A stretch of 64,000 nt of DNA from Thermoanaerobaculia bacterium (lineage in GTDB: Bacteria > Acidobacteriota > Thermoanaerobaculia > Multivoradales > JAHZIX01). Position 1 is the stretch's first letter. Every line of letters starts with the position of its first letter. Position numbers and translations under genes: made by a program. The notes beneath the pieces are model-generated. The model had not been told where the DNA came from and made no database searches. It worked only from the letters and a program-made list of their open reading frames with translations. This document shows, piece by piece, positions 26,023 through 33,289 of this stretch. Location: contig JALXFE010000626.1 of NCBI GenBank assembly GCA_027069135.1, positions 1-64,000 on the forward strand. Reading direction: 5' to 3'.

Positions 26023-26769
26023 ATGCGGATCGCAGCTCTTTACGACATCCACGGCAACCTTCCCGCCCTCGAGGTGGTGCTGGAAGAGGTTCGTAGGGCA
26101 TCGGTGGACGAGGTGGTGGTCGGCGGCGATGTATTTCCGGGCCCGATGTGCGAGGAGGCGCTCGAGCGCCTCCTCGACCTCGACCTGCCGGTACGGTTCA
26201 TCCACGGCAACGGTGATCGCGAAGTCTTGGCCCGGGCTGCGGGCCAGGAGAGCGACCGGGTTCCGGAAGAGTATCGGGCGACCCTGGCCTGGGTCGCTAA
26301 GCAGCTCGATCCAGACCGCCAGCGGAGGATAGCGAGGTGGCCCCTATCCGTTCGTGTCGGGATCGACGGGTTGGGCGAGGTGCTCTTCTGTCATGCGACC
26401 CCGCGCAACGACACGGAGATCTTCGTCCGTTCGACGCCGGAGGAAAATCTCCGGAAGATCTTCGAGAGCCCGAAGGTGTCCCTCGTCGTCTGCGGGCATA
26501 CCCACATGCAATTCGATCGGTGGATCGGCAGCGTCCGGGTTGTGAATGCCGGCAGCGTGGGCATGCCCTTCGGCACTCCCGGTGCCCATTGGCTTCTGTT
26601 GGGCCCCGAGGTGAGGCTACAGCAGACCTCCTACGACCTCACCCAGGCGGCGGAACGCATTCGAGCCACCAGCTATCCGCAAGCCGAGGAATTCGCGGCC
26701 CGCAACGTGTTGGCGCCCCCATCCGAGCAAGAAATGCTGGAGCGGTTTCGACACGTCGAGCTGAAGTGA
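26023..26769 (+). CDS. YfcE/MJ0936-like metallophosphoesterase
   Basis: A 248-aa cytoplasmic protein with no signal peptide. Calcineurin-like motifs are in order: DIHGN (residues 8-12), GGDVFPGP, HGNGDRE, CHATPRND, CGHTHMQFDR and NAGSVGMP. This is the Metallophos_2 family, which hydrolyses phosphodiesters; natural substrates are usually unknown. AGGGAGGG precedes the ATG. No operon partner is evident. Confidence 0.93.
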   Translation: MRIAALYDIHGNLPALEVVLEEVRRASVDEVVVGGDVFPGPMCEEALERLLDLDLPVRFIHGNGDREVLARAAGQESDRVPEEYRATLAWVAKQLDPDRQRRIARWPLSVRVGIDGLGEVLFCHATPRNDTEIFVRSTPEENLRKIFESPKVSLVVCGHTHMQFDRWIGSVRVVNAGSVGMPFGTPGAHWLLLGPEVRLQQTSYDLTQAAERIRATSYPQAEEFAARNVLAPPSEQEMLERFRHVELK

Positions 26770-27062
26770 TCACCACCGATGAGTGGCGGTGGGGAGGCCG
26801 TCCACACTTGGCGGCAGCCGATTGTTGTTTCCGGATTGTCTTGTCCGGGTGGGGCGCTGCCTCGTCTGCTGGGTGTAACGCCGAGCGCTATCGTTCGCCA
26901 GTTTCAGTATCGGTGGAAGTCATCAGGGCGAAGACGCTCCGTCGCTGCGCTCCGCAGCCTCCTTAGCAGGCCATCCTGGCGCCGCTTCGGAGGTGGGCCA
27001 AGCAGCTGACGGAACCTCTTGTCTCGACGTTTCGTGAGACCCTTATATTTTTAGGAGGCGGT

Positions 27063-28280
27063 ATGAAGAAGAGTGAAAGGATCCCATTTGCTTCGATAGC
27101 CATTGCAGGGCTTCTCCTGGGTGTGATGGGATGCGCGACCCCTGGGCCTTCCCCGGATCCGGGCCCGGAAACGGTTCCCGTGCCAGCGGCGGTGGTCGTT
27201 GCGATACCGGCGCAGCCCGGAGCCGTCGATGGGTCGACGCAGAACTCCGACGAGTTCATCTGGAACCTGTTCACCCAATTCACCGCGCCGGTCTCCGAGT
27301 CCAAGCTGTCGCAGGTGGTGTTCGAGACCTGGGCCTCCGATGCGGATACGTTCTCCACCACTCCCCATTGGCCGGACCTGGACGAGCCGAAGAAGCTCCA
27401 GAGGAGTGTGCTCAGCCGGGTGACGAGCCCGCATGTCACGCCGATCGATGTTCCTTGCGCCACACCGGGAAATGCCGCGGTGGGCGGATTTCCCACCACC
27501 GGTCCCCCCACTCCCTGTATCGCTGAGGAGACCAAGCGAAATCGTCCCCAATTCGATTACATCGTCAATAACCATCTGAATACCAAAGCCGGGCTGGCAG
27601 CCGCCTTCTCGAAGTCCTTCGATGTCGTCATGCCCACGGCGGCCCTTGCGGTCAAGGGCGATTGGGTGCCGGTGCAGACGATGCTGCAATGGCTCCCCCA
27701 ACTGGGAAGCGTCGAGGAGATCCGAAAGCTCTACCACACGACCGTCTCCGACTCCGTCGAGTACGCTCTCGTCTCGCTCCACGTGAGCAGTCGGCAGAAC
27801 GCGAATTGGGTCTGGGGGACCTTCGAGCACCAGATGAATCCGGGCCGTTGCGACTACATCGGATGCTTCGACAGCTTCGGTGCCACGATCCCCGCCATTC
27901 CTCCAAATCGGGCCGAGGTCAACACGCAATATGGCGCCTGCGCCAAAACCCAGCCGCTGAAGGACCTGATGGCCGAAGCGAATCTGTCGCCGGTCTGGGA
28001 GAACTACTGCATGAAATCGACCCAGGTGGACTACACCGCCGCCGACGGCACCCCCTATGTGCTGGGAAACTCGGTGATCGAAGGGATCACCGGTAACGGA
28101 ACCATCGCCGCCTCTTCCTGCATCGCCTGCCACGTCTACGCCTCCTTCGGTTCGGACGGCGCACCGAAGGGTAGTGTCACGGCGATGCTTCCCTTCAATC
28201 CGACGGGGAATCCGATCCCCGGCGTGCTCGACGGATCGGTGCAATTCGACTTCATGTGGGGAGTCCTGCTAGCGCCCTGA
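27063..28280 (+). CDS. Monohaem cytochrome c-like lipoprotein
   Basis: A 405-aa protein with a lipoprotein signal (lipobox MGC at about residue 24) and a Pro-rich linker. A single haem c motif, CIACH, lies at 353-357, close to the C terminus. The middle region has VWGTFEHQMNPGRCDYIGC and other paired Cys residues and resembles uncharacterised periplasmic cytochromes that contain TFEH..NP. I infer an electron-transfer or oxidoreductase role. TTAGGAGG precedes the start. A degenerate REP-like hairpin follows the stop. Confidence 0.8.
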   Translation: MKKSERIPFASIAIAGLLLGVMGCATPGPSPDPGPETVPVPAAVVVAIPAQPGAVDGSTQNSDEFIWNLFTQFTAPVSESKLSQVVFETWASDADTFSTTPHWPDLDEPKKLQRSVLSRVTSPHVTPIDVPCATPGNAAVGGFPTTGPPTPCIAEETKRNRPQFDYIVNNHLNTKAGLAAAFSKSFDVVMPTAALAVKGDWVPVQTMLQWLPQLGSVEEIRKLYHTTVSDSVEYALVSLHVSSRQNANWVWGTFEHQMNPGRCDYIGCFDSFGATIPAIPPNRAEVNTQYGACAKTQPLKDLMAEANLSPVWENYCMKSTQVDYTAADGTPYVLGNSVIEGITGNGTIAASSCIACHVYASFGSDGAPKGSVTAMLPFNPTGNPIPGVLDGSVQFDFMWGVLLAP

Positions 28281-28295
28281 CGTTGCAGCGAAGAG

Positions 28296-28323
28296 GTAGG
28301 GGCCAATGATGATCCGTCTCTAC
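28296..28323. repeat. Degenerate copy of the REP-like hairpin
   Basis: Matches the 28-base hairpin at 29322-29349 with four differences, starting GTAGGGGCCAATGATGAT. The stem is weakened, so this is probably an older copy. Confidence 0.65.
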
Positions 28324-28447
28324 CCGGCTTGCCTCGGGGAGTTCATGGGCCGCTCTGGTAGAATCGAGTTCCCAAGGGCGATTCCGGGAGCCTTCCGTCA
28401 ACAGACGCCCGCGCCCAACTCAACGTCGATTTGGAGAAGAAGTTGCC

Positions 28448-29251
28448 ATGAGAACTCTTGCAACGATGGCCCTGGGTCTCCTATTTCTCGCTCCCCAGTT
28501 GGCATCCCAAGTCCATACCCCGGTCGGAGTCAAAAGGCCTGCGGTTGTTGAGCGGTGGGGCAAGCAGTTGAAGGAAAACGAAAAGGCGCTGCAGGCCGGA
28601 GAGTGGAAAAAAGCGAAGAGAGCCACCGACGATCTGCTGGATGAAATGTGCTCTCGAATCGAAGGGGGCCAAGGAGTCGAGTGGCTTCTCGGCAGCGCGG
28701 CCTTCCTCCGCTCCTTAGCGGAAGCAGGACTTGGCAATGAGGCCGCGGCGAACTGGGATTTCAACACCGCTTTGACGATGAGACCGGAGCTCTCAGAGGT
28801 CGATCTTAGCCAGTATGGAGCCGCCGGAAAGATGTTGGAACCCTGGCAGGTACCGTCGCCGGTCACCGAGGTAGCAGGGCTAGAAGTCGGTTCAGAGGAG
28901 ACTTTGAAAGGAGAGGATAGCCCCCCAAGGACCGATTTAGAACCACCCAAGAAAATTCGGGCGCCTCGACCCAAATATCCTTTTGCCAAGCTCAAAGCCT
29001 GCGCCGACGGTCCGATTATCATCCGGGTAGTTCTCGACAAAGAAGGCTTTCCGAGAGACCCGCGGCTGCTCAGTGTCCAGGACCCCATCCTCGGTTTTGC
29101 AGCCTTGGAAGCCTTCAGGAATTGGAGATTTCGGCCCGCCCGGCTCGATGGAGAGCCTGTGCCGGTGTATTACAATCTGACCGTCAATTTCATCGTGCCG
29201 AATTGTACGAATTTCTTTGCGCGATCGAAGCTCGCTAAAGAGAAGGGTTGA
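28448..29251 (+). CDS. Exported protein with TonB C-terminal domain
   Basis: A 267-aa protein with a Sec signal peptide (MRTLATMALGLLFLAPQLASQ). Residues about 30-125 are helical and TPR-like (KQLKENEKALQAGEWKKAK). Residues about 175-257 match the TonB C-terminal domain, with PKYPFAKLKA, IIIRVVLDKEGFPRDP and ALEAFRNWRFRPARLDGEPV. With a cleavable signal rather than an N-terminal anchor, and no Pro-rich spacer of normal length, it is not a standard energy transducer. GGAGAAGAAG precedes the start. Confidence 0.85.
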   Translation: MRTLATMALGLLFLAPQLASQVHTPVGVKRPAVVERWGKQLKENEKALQAGEWKKAKRATDDLLDEMCSRIEGGQGVEWLLGSAAFLRSLAEAGLGNEAAANWDFNTALTMRPELSEVDLSQYGAAGKMLEPWQVPSPVTEVAGLEVGSEETLKGEDSPPRTDLEPPKKIRAPRPKYPFAKLKACADGPIIIRVVLDKEGFPRDPRLLSVQDPILGFAALEAFRNWRFRPARLDGEPVPVYYNLTVNFIVPNCTNFFARSKLAKEKG

Positions 29252-29643
29252 GGGGCAGCCGAATATCAGAATTTGATTTTCGATCTGCTTGCTGACGTTG
29301 AGCCTGTCAGGCTCCGATGGAGTAGGGGCGAATGATGATTCGCCCCTACGGATCGGAAATCGGAAGGGTTGTGGACCGGAGATGGGCCGACGGGCGAATG
29401 ATGATTCGCCCCTACGACCGGTTGATCTCCGTCGGGGTTGGGCCGGTTGCGGGGCGGCCGAATATCAGAATTTGATTTTCGATCTGCTTGCTGACGTTGA
29501 GCCTGTCAGGCTCCGATGGAGTAGGGGCGAATGATGATTCGCCCCTACGGTTCGGAAATCGGAAGGGTTGTGGACCGGAGATGGGCCGACGGGCGAATGA
29601 TGATTCGCCCCTACGACCGGTTGATCTCCGTCGGGGTTGGGCC
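29252..29643. repeat. Tandem 199-bp repeat, two units, carrying REP-like hairpins
   Basis: Unit one (29252-29450) and unit two (29451-29643) differ at only a few bases. Each has a strong palindrome starting GTAGGGGCGAAT with a GATG loop (29322-29349 and 29521-29548), a shorter version (29392-29411 and 29591-29610), and the palindrome GAGCCTGTCAGGCTC. The hairpins resemble widespread intergenic REP-type sequences. No gene is present. Confidence 0.9.
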
Positions 29644-29651
29644 GTACGGAT

Positions 29652-29800
29652 TCAAACCCCCACCACCTCGATTTCTTCCACCGGCGTGCTCAGGTATTCG
29701 CAGCCCTCTTCCGTGACGCAGAGGATGTCCTCGATGCGCACACCGAGCTCGCCGACGAGGTAGATGCCGGGTTCGTTGGAGAAGGTCATGCCGGGGGCTA
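29652..29800 (-). pseudogene. Duplicated 3' end of the M24 aminopeptidase gene
   Basis: These 149 bases repeat 31152-31300 at an offset of exactly 1500 bases with few differences, and include the in-frame stop (TCA on this strand). The remainder of the gene is absent and sequence beyond 29800 is unrelated. It is a dead fragment on the minus strand. Confidence 0.92.
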
Positions 29801-30100
29801 TTTCCGAGGAGTCGCCAAATATTCAGACGATTCGAGGCCCCCAAGAACACAGCTCATGGCCCTTTCTGAGGATGTGCTCCGCTATCTAGTTCTAGGACAC
29901 CAGTGGAGAGCGACGGGGTAGCTGGAGTCGCTGTTTCGGACGGATTCGTTGCGAAATGGAGAATAGGTGGTGATAAGCTTCGGCGAAGATATTGTCTGGA
30001 AATTTTGTCAGATGACTGGGTCGTGGGCCGTTGACGCAGTGGGTGGACCTGAAACCTTTTGTCGGGGAAGTCAAAGGGGATCTGGAATGGGTGACACGAG
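29801..30100. other. Non-coding stretch with no recognised feature
   Basis: These 300 bases between the aminopeptidase fragment and the YiiX-like gene have no supported frame or repeat. They presumably hold the promoter of the gene at 30101. Confidence 0.4.
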
Positions 30101-30751
30101 GTGAACCGAGCGGGACGGCCGCTCGTTGCACTCGGCTTGGCTCTCGCCGTGATACTCCCGGCAGGAAGTCTGGCTTCTTCCCGTTTCTTAGACCGAAAGG
30201 CCGGAGGTGAACAAGCTGAGAATCTCTCCGTGCCGGATCTACTCCTCCCCGGGGATTTGGTCTTCCGGCGGGGCCGGAGCCTCAATAGCCGGGCGGTCTT
30301 GCTCGCAGAATCCGGTTCAGAGTTTTCTCACGTGGGAATTGTCGTTGGAGAGGGTCTCTCTCAACGAGTGATTCACAGCGTACCGCAGAGAGGAGAGTCA
30401 CCCGGTGGAGTTCGCTCAGATCTAATCTCGGAATTTCTGTCAAGAGAAAATGCGGCGTCTTCGGCGGTCTACCGGCTCAGTCCCTATCGGGGAGAGGTCG
30501 CACTTCAAGCTGCTCGACGAGCTGTCGAATTTGAACAAAAAGGGATCCTCTTCGATGATCGATTCGATCTCGAAGAACAAACCAGCCTTTATTGTACGGA
30601 GTTGATTTGGGCGGCCTATTTGGAGGCGGGAGTCGATGTATCAGAAGGACATCGGGAGCATCTGGATTTTCCGCTAATAGAAAAAGGGCTGTACATCCTT
30701 CCGGGAACCCTGGCCCGGAGCCGAATGCTGAAAAGACTACAGAACAACTAG
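30101..30751 (+). CDS. YiiX/NlpC-P60-like permuted papain-fold protein
   Basis: A 216-aa exported protein of the permuted papain-like family (C92 type). Residues 1-27 are a signal peptide. LLLPGDLVFRRG is the typical start of the domain, FSHVGIVVGE holds the candidate His (His77) and LYCTELIWAAY the candidate Cys (Cys165); in this permuted fold His precedes Cys. Members hydrolyse amide or thioester bonds in the envelope, with unknown substrates. Start is GTG with a poor ribosome site. It is 14 bases upstream of the lipoprotein gene. Confidence 0.83.
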   Translation: MNRAGRPLVALGLALAVILPAGSLASSRFLDRKAGGEQAENLSVPDLLLPGDLVFRRGRSLNSRAVLLAESGSEFSHVGIVVGEGLSQRVIHSVPQRGESPGGVRSDLISEFLSRENAASSAVYRLSPYRGEVALQAARRAVEFEQKGILFDDRFDLEEQTSLYCTELIWAAYLEAGVDVSEGHREHLDFPLIEKGLYILPGTLARSRMLKRLQNN

Positions 30752-30765
30752 AAAAGGGAGCTTGA

Positions 30766-31143
30766 ATGAAGAATATAGCAGCAATCCTTGGAGTCGCGTT
30801 GATGCTGGTCGCTTGTGGAGGAGGTAGCCCCCAGGGGACGGTGAAGGATTTCTTTCGGAACGTCGAAGACGGAAAGTTGGAGGAAGCCGCGGGACTGTTC
30901 TCGAAGGCGACCCTCTCCACTGTCGGCCTCGAGAAGTTGAAACAAGGCCTCCAGCAATCGACTCGGGAGATCGACGGTAAAGGGGGAATCTCCAAGATCG
31001 AAGTCTTGGAGCATAAGACCATTGGCGAGGTCGCCGAGGTCAGCATCAAGATTTTCTACGGCAACGGTACAGAAGAAACCGAATCGATGGATTTAATCCT
31101 GGAGAATGGGCAGTGGAAGCTACAACCGTCGGGAGATAAGTAG
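30766..31143 (+). CDS. DUF4878-like small lipoprotein
   Basis: A 125-aa lipoprotein (lipobox LVAC at residue 17). The mature part, with PQGTVKDFFRNVEDGKLEEAAGLFS and ENGQWKL near the end, matches the NTF2-like DUF4878 type. Function is unknown. AAAAGGGAG lies before the ATG. It is probably cotranscribed with the preceding gene and converges on the M24 aminopeptidase, with 8 bases between. Confidence 0.8.
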   Translation: MKNIAAILGVALMLVACGGGSPQGTVKDFFRNVEDGKLEEAAGLFSKATLSTVGLEKLKQGLQQSTREIDGKGGISKIEVLEHKTIGEVAEVSIKIFYGNGTEETESMDLILENGQWKLQPSGDK

Positions 31144-31151
31144 CGGGCTGC

Positions 31152-32450
31152 TCAGCCCCCCACCACCTCGATCTCTTTGATCGGCGTGCTCAGGTATTCG
31201 CAGCCCTCTTCCGTGACGCAGAGGATGTCTTCGATGCGCACGCCGAGCTCGCCGACGAGGTAGATGCCGGGTTCGTTGGAGAAGGTCATGCCGGGGGCTA
31301 AGGGTAGGGGGTTGTCTTGGACGAGGTAGGGCCATTCGTGGCCCTGCATGCCGATCCCGTGGCCAAGACGATGGGTAAGTGCGGTGTAGCCAGCGCCGAA
31401 ACCGGCGGCCTCGATGAAGGCTCGGGCGGTACGGTCGATGTCGCCGGCGGGTACGCCCGGGCGGATCTTTTCAAAGGCGGCCTTCTGGGCGTTGCGAACG
31501 ACGTCCCAGACCCGCCGCTGGCGATCATTGGGAGTTTTTCCGAAGGCGAAGGTGCGAGAGATATCCGATTGGTAGCCGTGGACGTCGGTGCCGCAGTCCA
31601 TGAGCACGAGATCCCCTTCTTTAAGGGTGTAGGCACCGTCGGTACCGTGGGGGTAGGCGGCGTTGGGGCCGAAGAGCACCAGGGCCCAGCCGGGGGCGGC
31701 GCCCTGCGCGACGTGGGCGTCCTGGACGGCTTTCGCCAGCTGCCCTTGGGTCATCCCCGGTTGCAGGAGCGCCGCGGCGTGGGCAATGGCTCTTTGAGTG
31801 ATCTCGTTGGCACGGCGCATCAGGGCCAGCTCCTTGGGAGCTTTGCGACCCCGGCAGTCGTTGATCACGGCGGCGCCTTCCACCACGCTTGCCGTCAACT
31901 CCTTTTGCAGGCCGTCGAAGACGAAGAGTCGGGCCGCCGAGTCGACCGCCAGCTTTCCGCTGCCGAGCCCCCGATCTTTCAAGATCTCTCGAACCCGCCG
32001 GTAGGGGCTTTCGTTTTCCTGCCAGACGCGGATGTCTTCTCCAACCTGGAGGTATTCCCGGGCCCGGCCCTCCTCGAAGGCGGGACAGACGTAGGCGACC
32101 TCTCCTTTTCTCGGAATGACCAGGCCGAAGACCCGTTCGCTGGGCCACCAGGAGATTCCGGAAAAATAGGTTAGGGAGGTCGTGGCGTCGATGAAAAGAG
32201 CCCCGAGCCCGTGCTTGGCAAGGGAGCGACGGGCCTTTTCGATCCGTTCGAGGAAGTCTTTCGAAGCGGGGCCGTCGATGTCGTCGACGCGGTTGCGGAG
32301 GGGGTGTGGGGGCGTCGGCCCGTTCCCGGCGGCGAAGGCCGGTAGGGTAGAGGAAAGGCCGAGTCCCACCGCACCGCCGACCCGTAGGAGGTCTCGGCGA
32401 GTCCACCCCGGACCGGGGGAAGAAGGAATGTGCTGGGTCTCTTGGCTCAC
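31152..32450 (-). CDS. Tat-exported M24 family Xaa-Pro aminopeptidase-like metallopeptidase
   Basis: A 432-aa pita-bread-fold peptidase. The GTG at 32450 is preferred because GAGAGGAG precedes it; a longer ATG start at 32504 has none. A twin-arginine signal (TRRDLLRVGG followed by a hydrophobic stretch) points to folded export. After a creatinase-like N-terminal domain, the catalytic domain has metal ligands Asp285 and Asp296 (MDCGTDVHGYQSDISRTF), the His in HRLGHGIGMQGHE, and Glu in SNEPGIY and VRIED. It should cleave N-terminal residues before proline. Its last 149 bases are repeated at 29652-29800. Confidence 0.93.
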   Translation of the reverse strand: MSQETQHIPSSPGPGWTRRDLLRVGGAVGLGLSSTLPAFAAGNGPTPPHPLRNRVDDIDGPASKDFLERIEKARRSLAKHGLGALFIDATTSLTYFSGISWWPSERVFGLVIPRKGEVAYVCPAFEEGRAREYLQVGEDIRVWQENESPYRRVREILKDRGLGSGKLAVDSAARLFVFDGLQKELTASVVEGAAVINDCRGRKAPKELALMRRANEITQRAIAHAAALLQPGMTQGQLAKAVQDAHVAQGAAPGWALVLFGPNAAYPHGTDGAYTLKEGDLVLMDCGTDVHGYQSDISRTFAFGKTPNDRQRRVWDVVRNAQKAAFEKIRPGVPAGDIDRTARAFIEAAGFGAGYTALTHRLGHGIGMQGHEWPYLVQDNPLPLAPGMTFSNEPGIYLVGELGVRIEDILCVTEEGCEYLSTPIKEIEVVGG

Positions 32451-32630
32451 GTGTTGCTCCTCTCTAAAAACTCTTGGAAGGCCCGTCAAGATCTCTCGCA
32501 GCATACACCCGCCGGCGGGCCAGCCAGGGCCGGACGGTGCCCCTTCCGAATTCCGTGCGCCACGTTTCTACGCCACGTTCCTGTTGCTTGACCGTGAATG
32601 CGGAGGAGTCTATAGTTCCCGGACTCAGAG

Positions 32631-33074
32631 ATGAGAATATCTATATTTCTTTTCGTAGTGGGGGCTCTTTTGGGGCTGCCGTCCAACGCCCAAGGGGCCA
32701 CGGAGGCGGTGTCCGGGGATCTTGCCGCAATGAAGCTGGTGGCCTTGGAGCCCGTAGCTGGTCAGGGCGTCATCCGCCTCCCGGATGGGGAGATGTTGTT
32801 GGTCGCCGAGGGAGAATCTCTACCTGGCACGGAGGCCTTAGTAGAGGAGGTCTTGGAGGATCGCTTGGTACTTCGGGAGGAGCTTGGGGGCGAGCCTCCC
32901 CAATGGCGGCTCATCTGGATGTTCCAGGCGGAGAGTGGGGGAGAGAGCTCTCGTTTTCAGATCCTCGATCCGGTTCCGCCTAAGGAAGAGCCCGTGCTCA
33001 AGCCCCGAGGTAGCGAGGAAGAGGGAGGGGGCGAGGTCAAGCTCCAAGACGAGGCGCAGGATTCGGATGGTTGA
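32631..33074 (+). CDS. Small secreted protein, function unknown
   Basis: A 147-aa protein with a signal peptide (residues 1-23, NAQG) and a compact beta-rich middle part, GVIRLPDGEMLLVAEGESLPG and VLEDRLVLREE, followed by an acidic, Pro/Glu-rich tail. The middle resembles the small domain that GspC-like pilot proteins use, but I do not claim it. It precedes the giant protein by 215 bases and may be an accessory for it. Confidence 0.65.
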   Translation: MRISIFLFVVGALLGLPSNAQGATEAVSGDLAAMKLVALEPVAGQGVIRLPDGEMLLVAEGESLPGTEALVEEVLEDRLVLREELGGEPPQWRLIWMFQAESGGESSRFQILDPVPPKEEPVLKPRGSEEEGGGEVKLQDEAQDSDG

Positions 33075-33289
33075 GCCGAAGCCTTCTTCTGCGAGGTAGT
33101 TCCCCGATTTGAGCTCTCGGCAGTATCGATGCCGCCCGCTCAGACTCCAATAAGAGCTGTTTTTCAAGGGTCAAGACAAGTCTTCGAGGTCCGCTGTGTC
33201 GTTGGCAGCCGTGGCGCAGGTGGATCTCTGCGGGCCGGCGGCGGAGTGCCGGCGGAGGAAGATATGCCTATGGAAAGGTGGTTCCTGCT
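33075..33289. other. Gap before the giant gene
   Basis: A 215-base spacer with no visible terminator or gene. AAAGGTGG at 33274-33281 is the likely ribosome site for the GTG at 33290. Confidence 0.4.

Noticed and set aside
29252-29643. CRISPR array
   Set aside because: Only two long units with period 199 and internal palindromes; there are no uniform short repeats and spacers and no cas genes.
30101-30751. Lasso leader protease (B2) candidate
   Set aside because: The protein is exported and of the permuted YiiX type with His before Cys, unlike the cytoplasmic transglutaminase-like B2 proteins.
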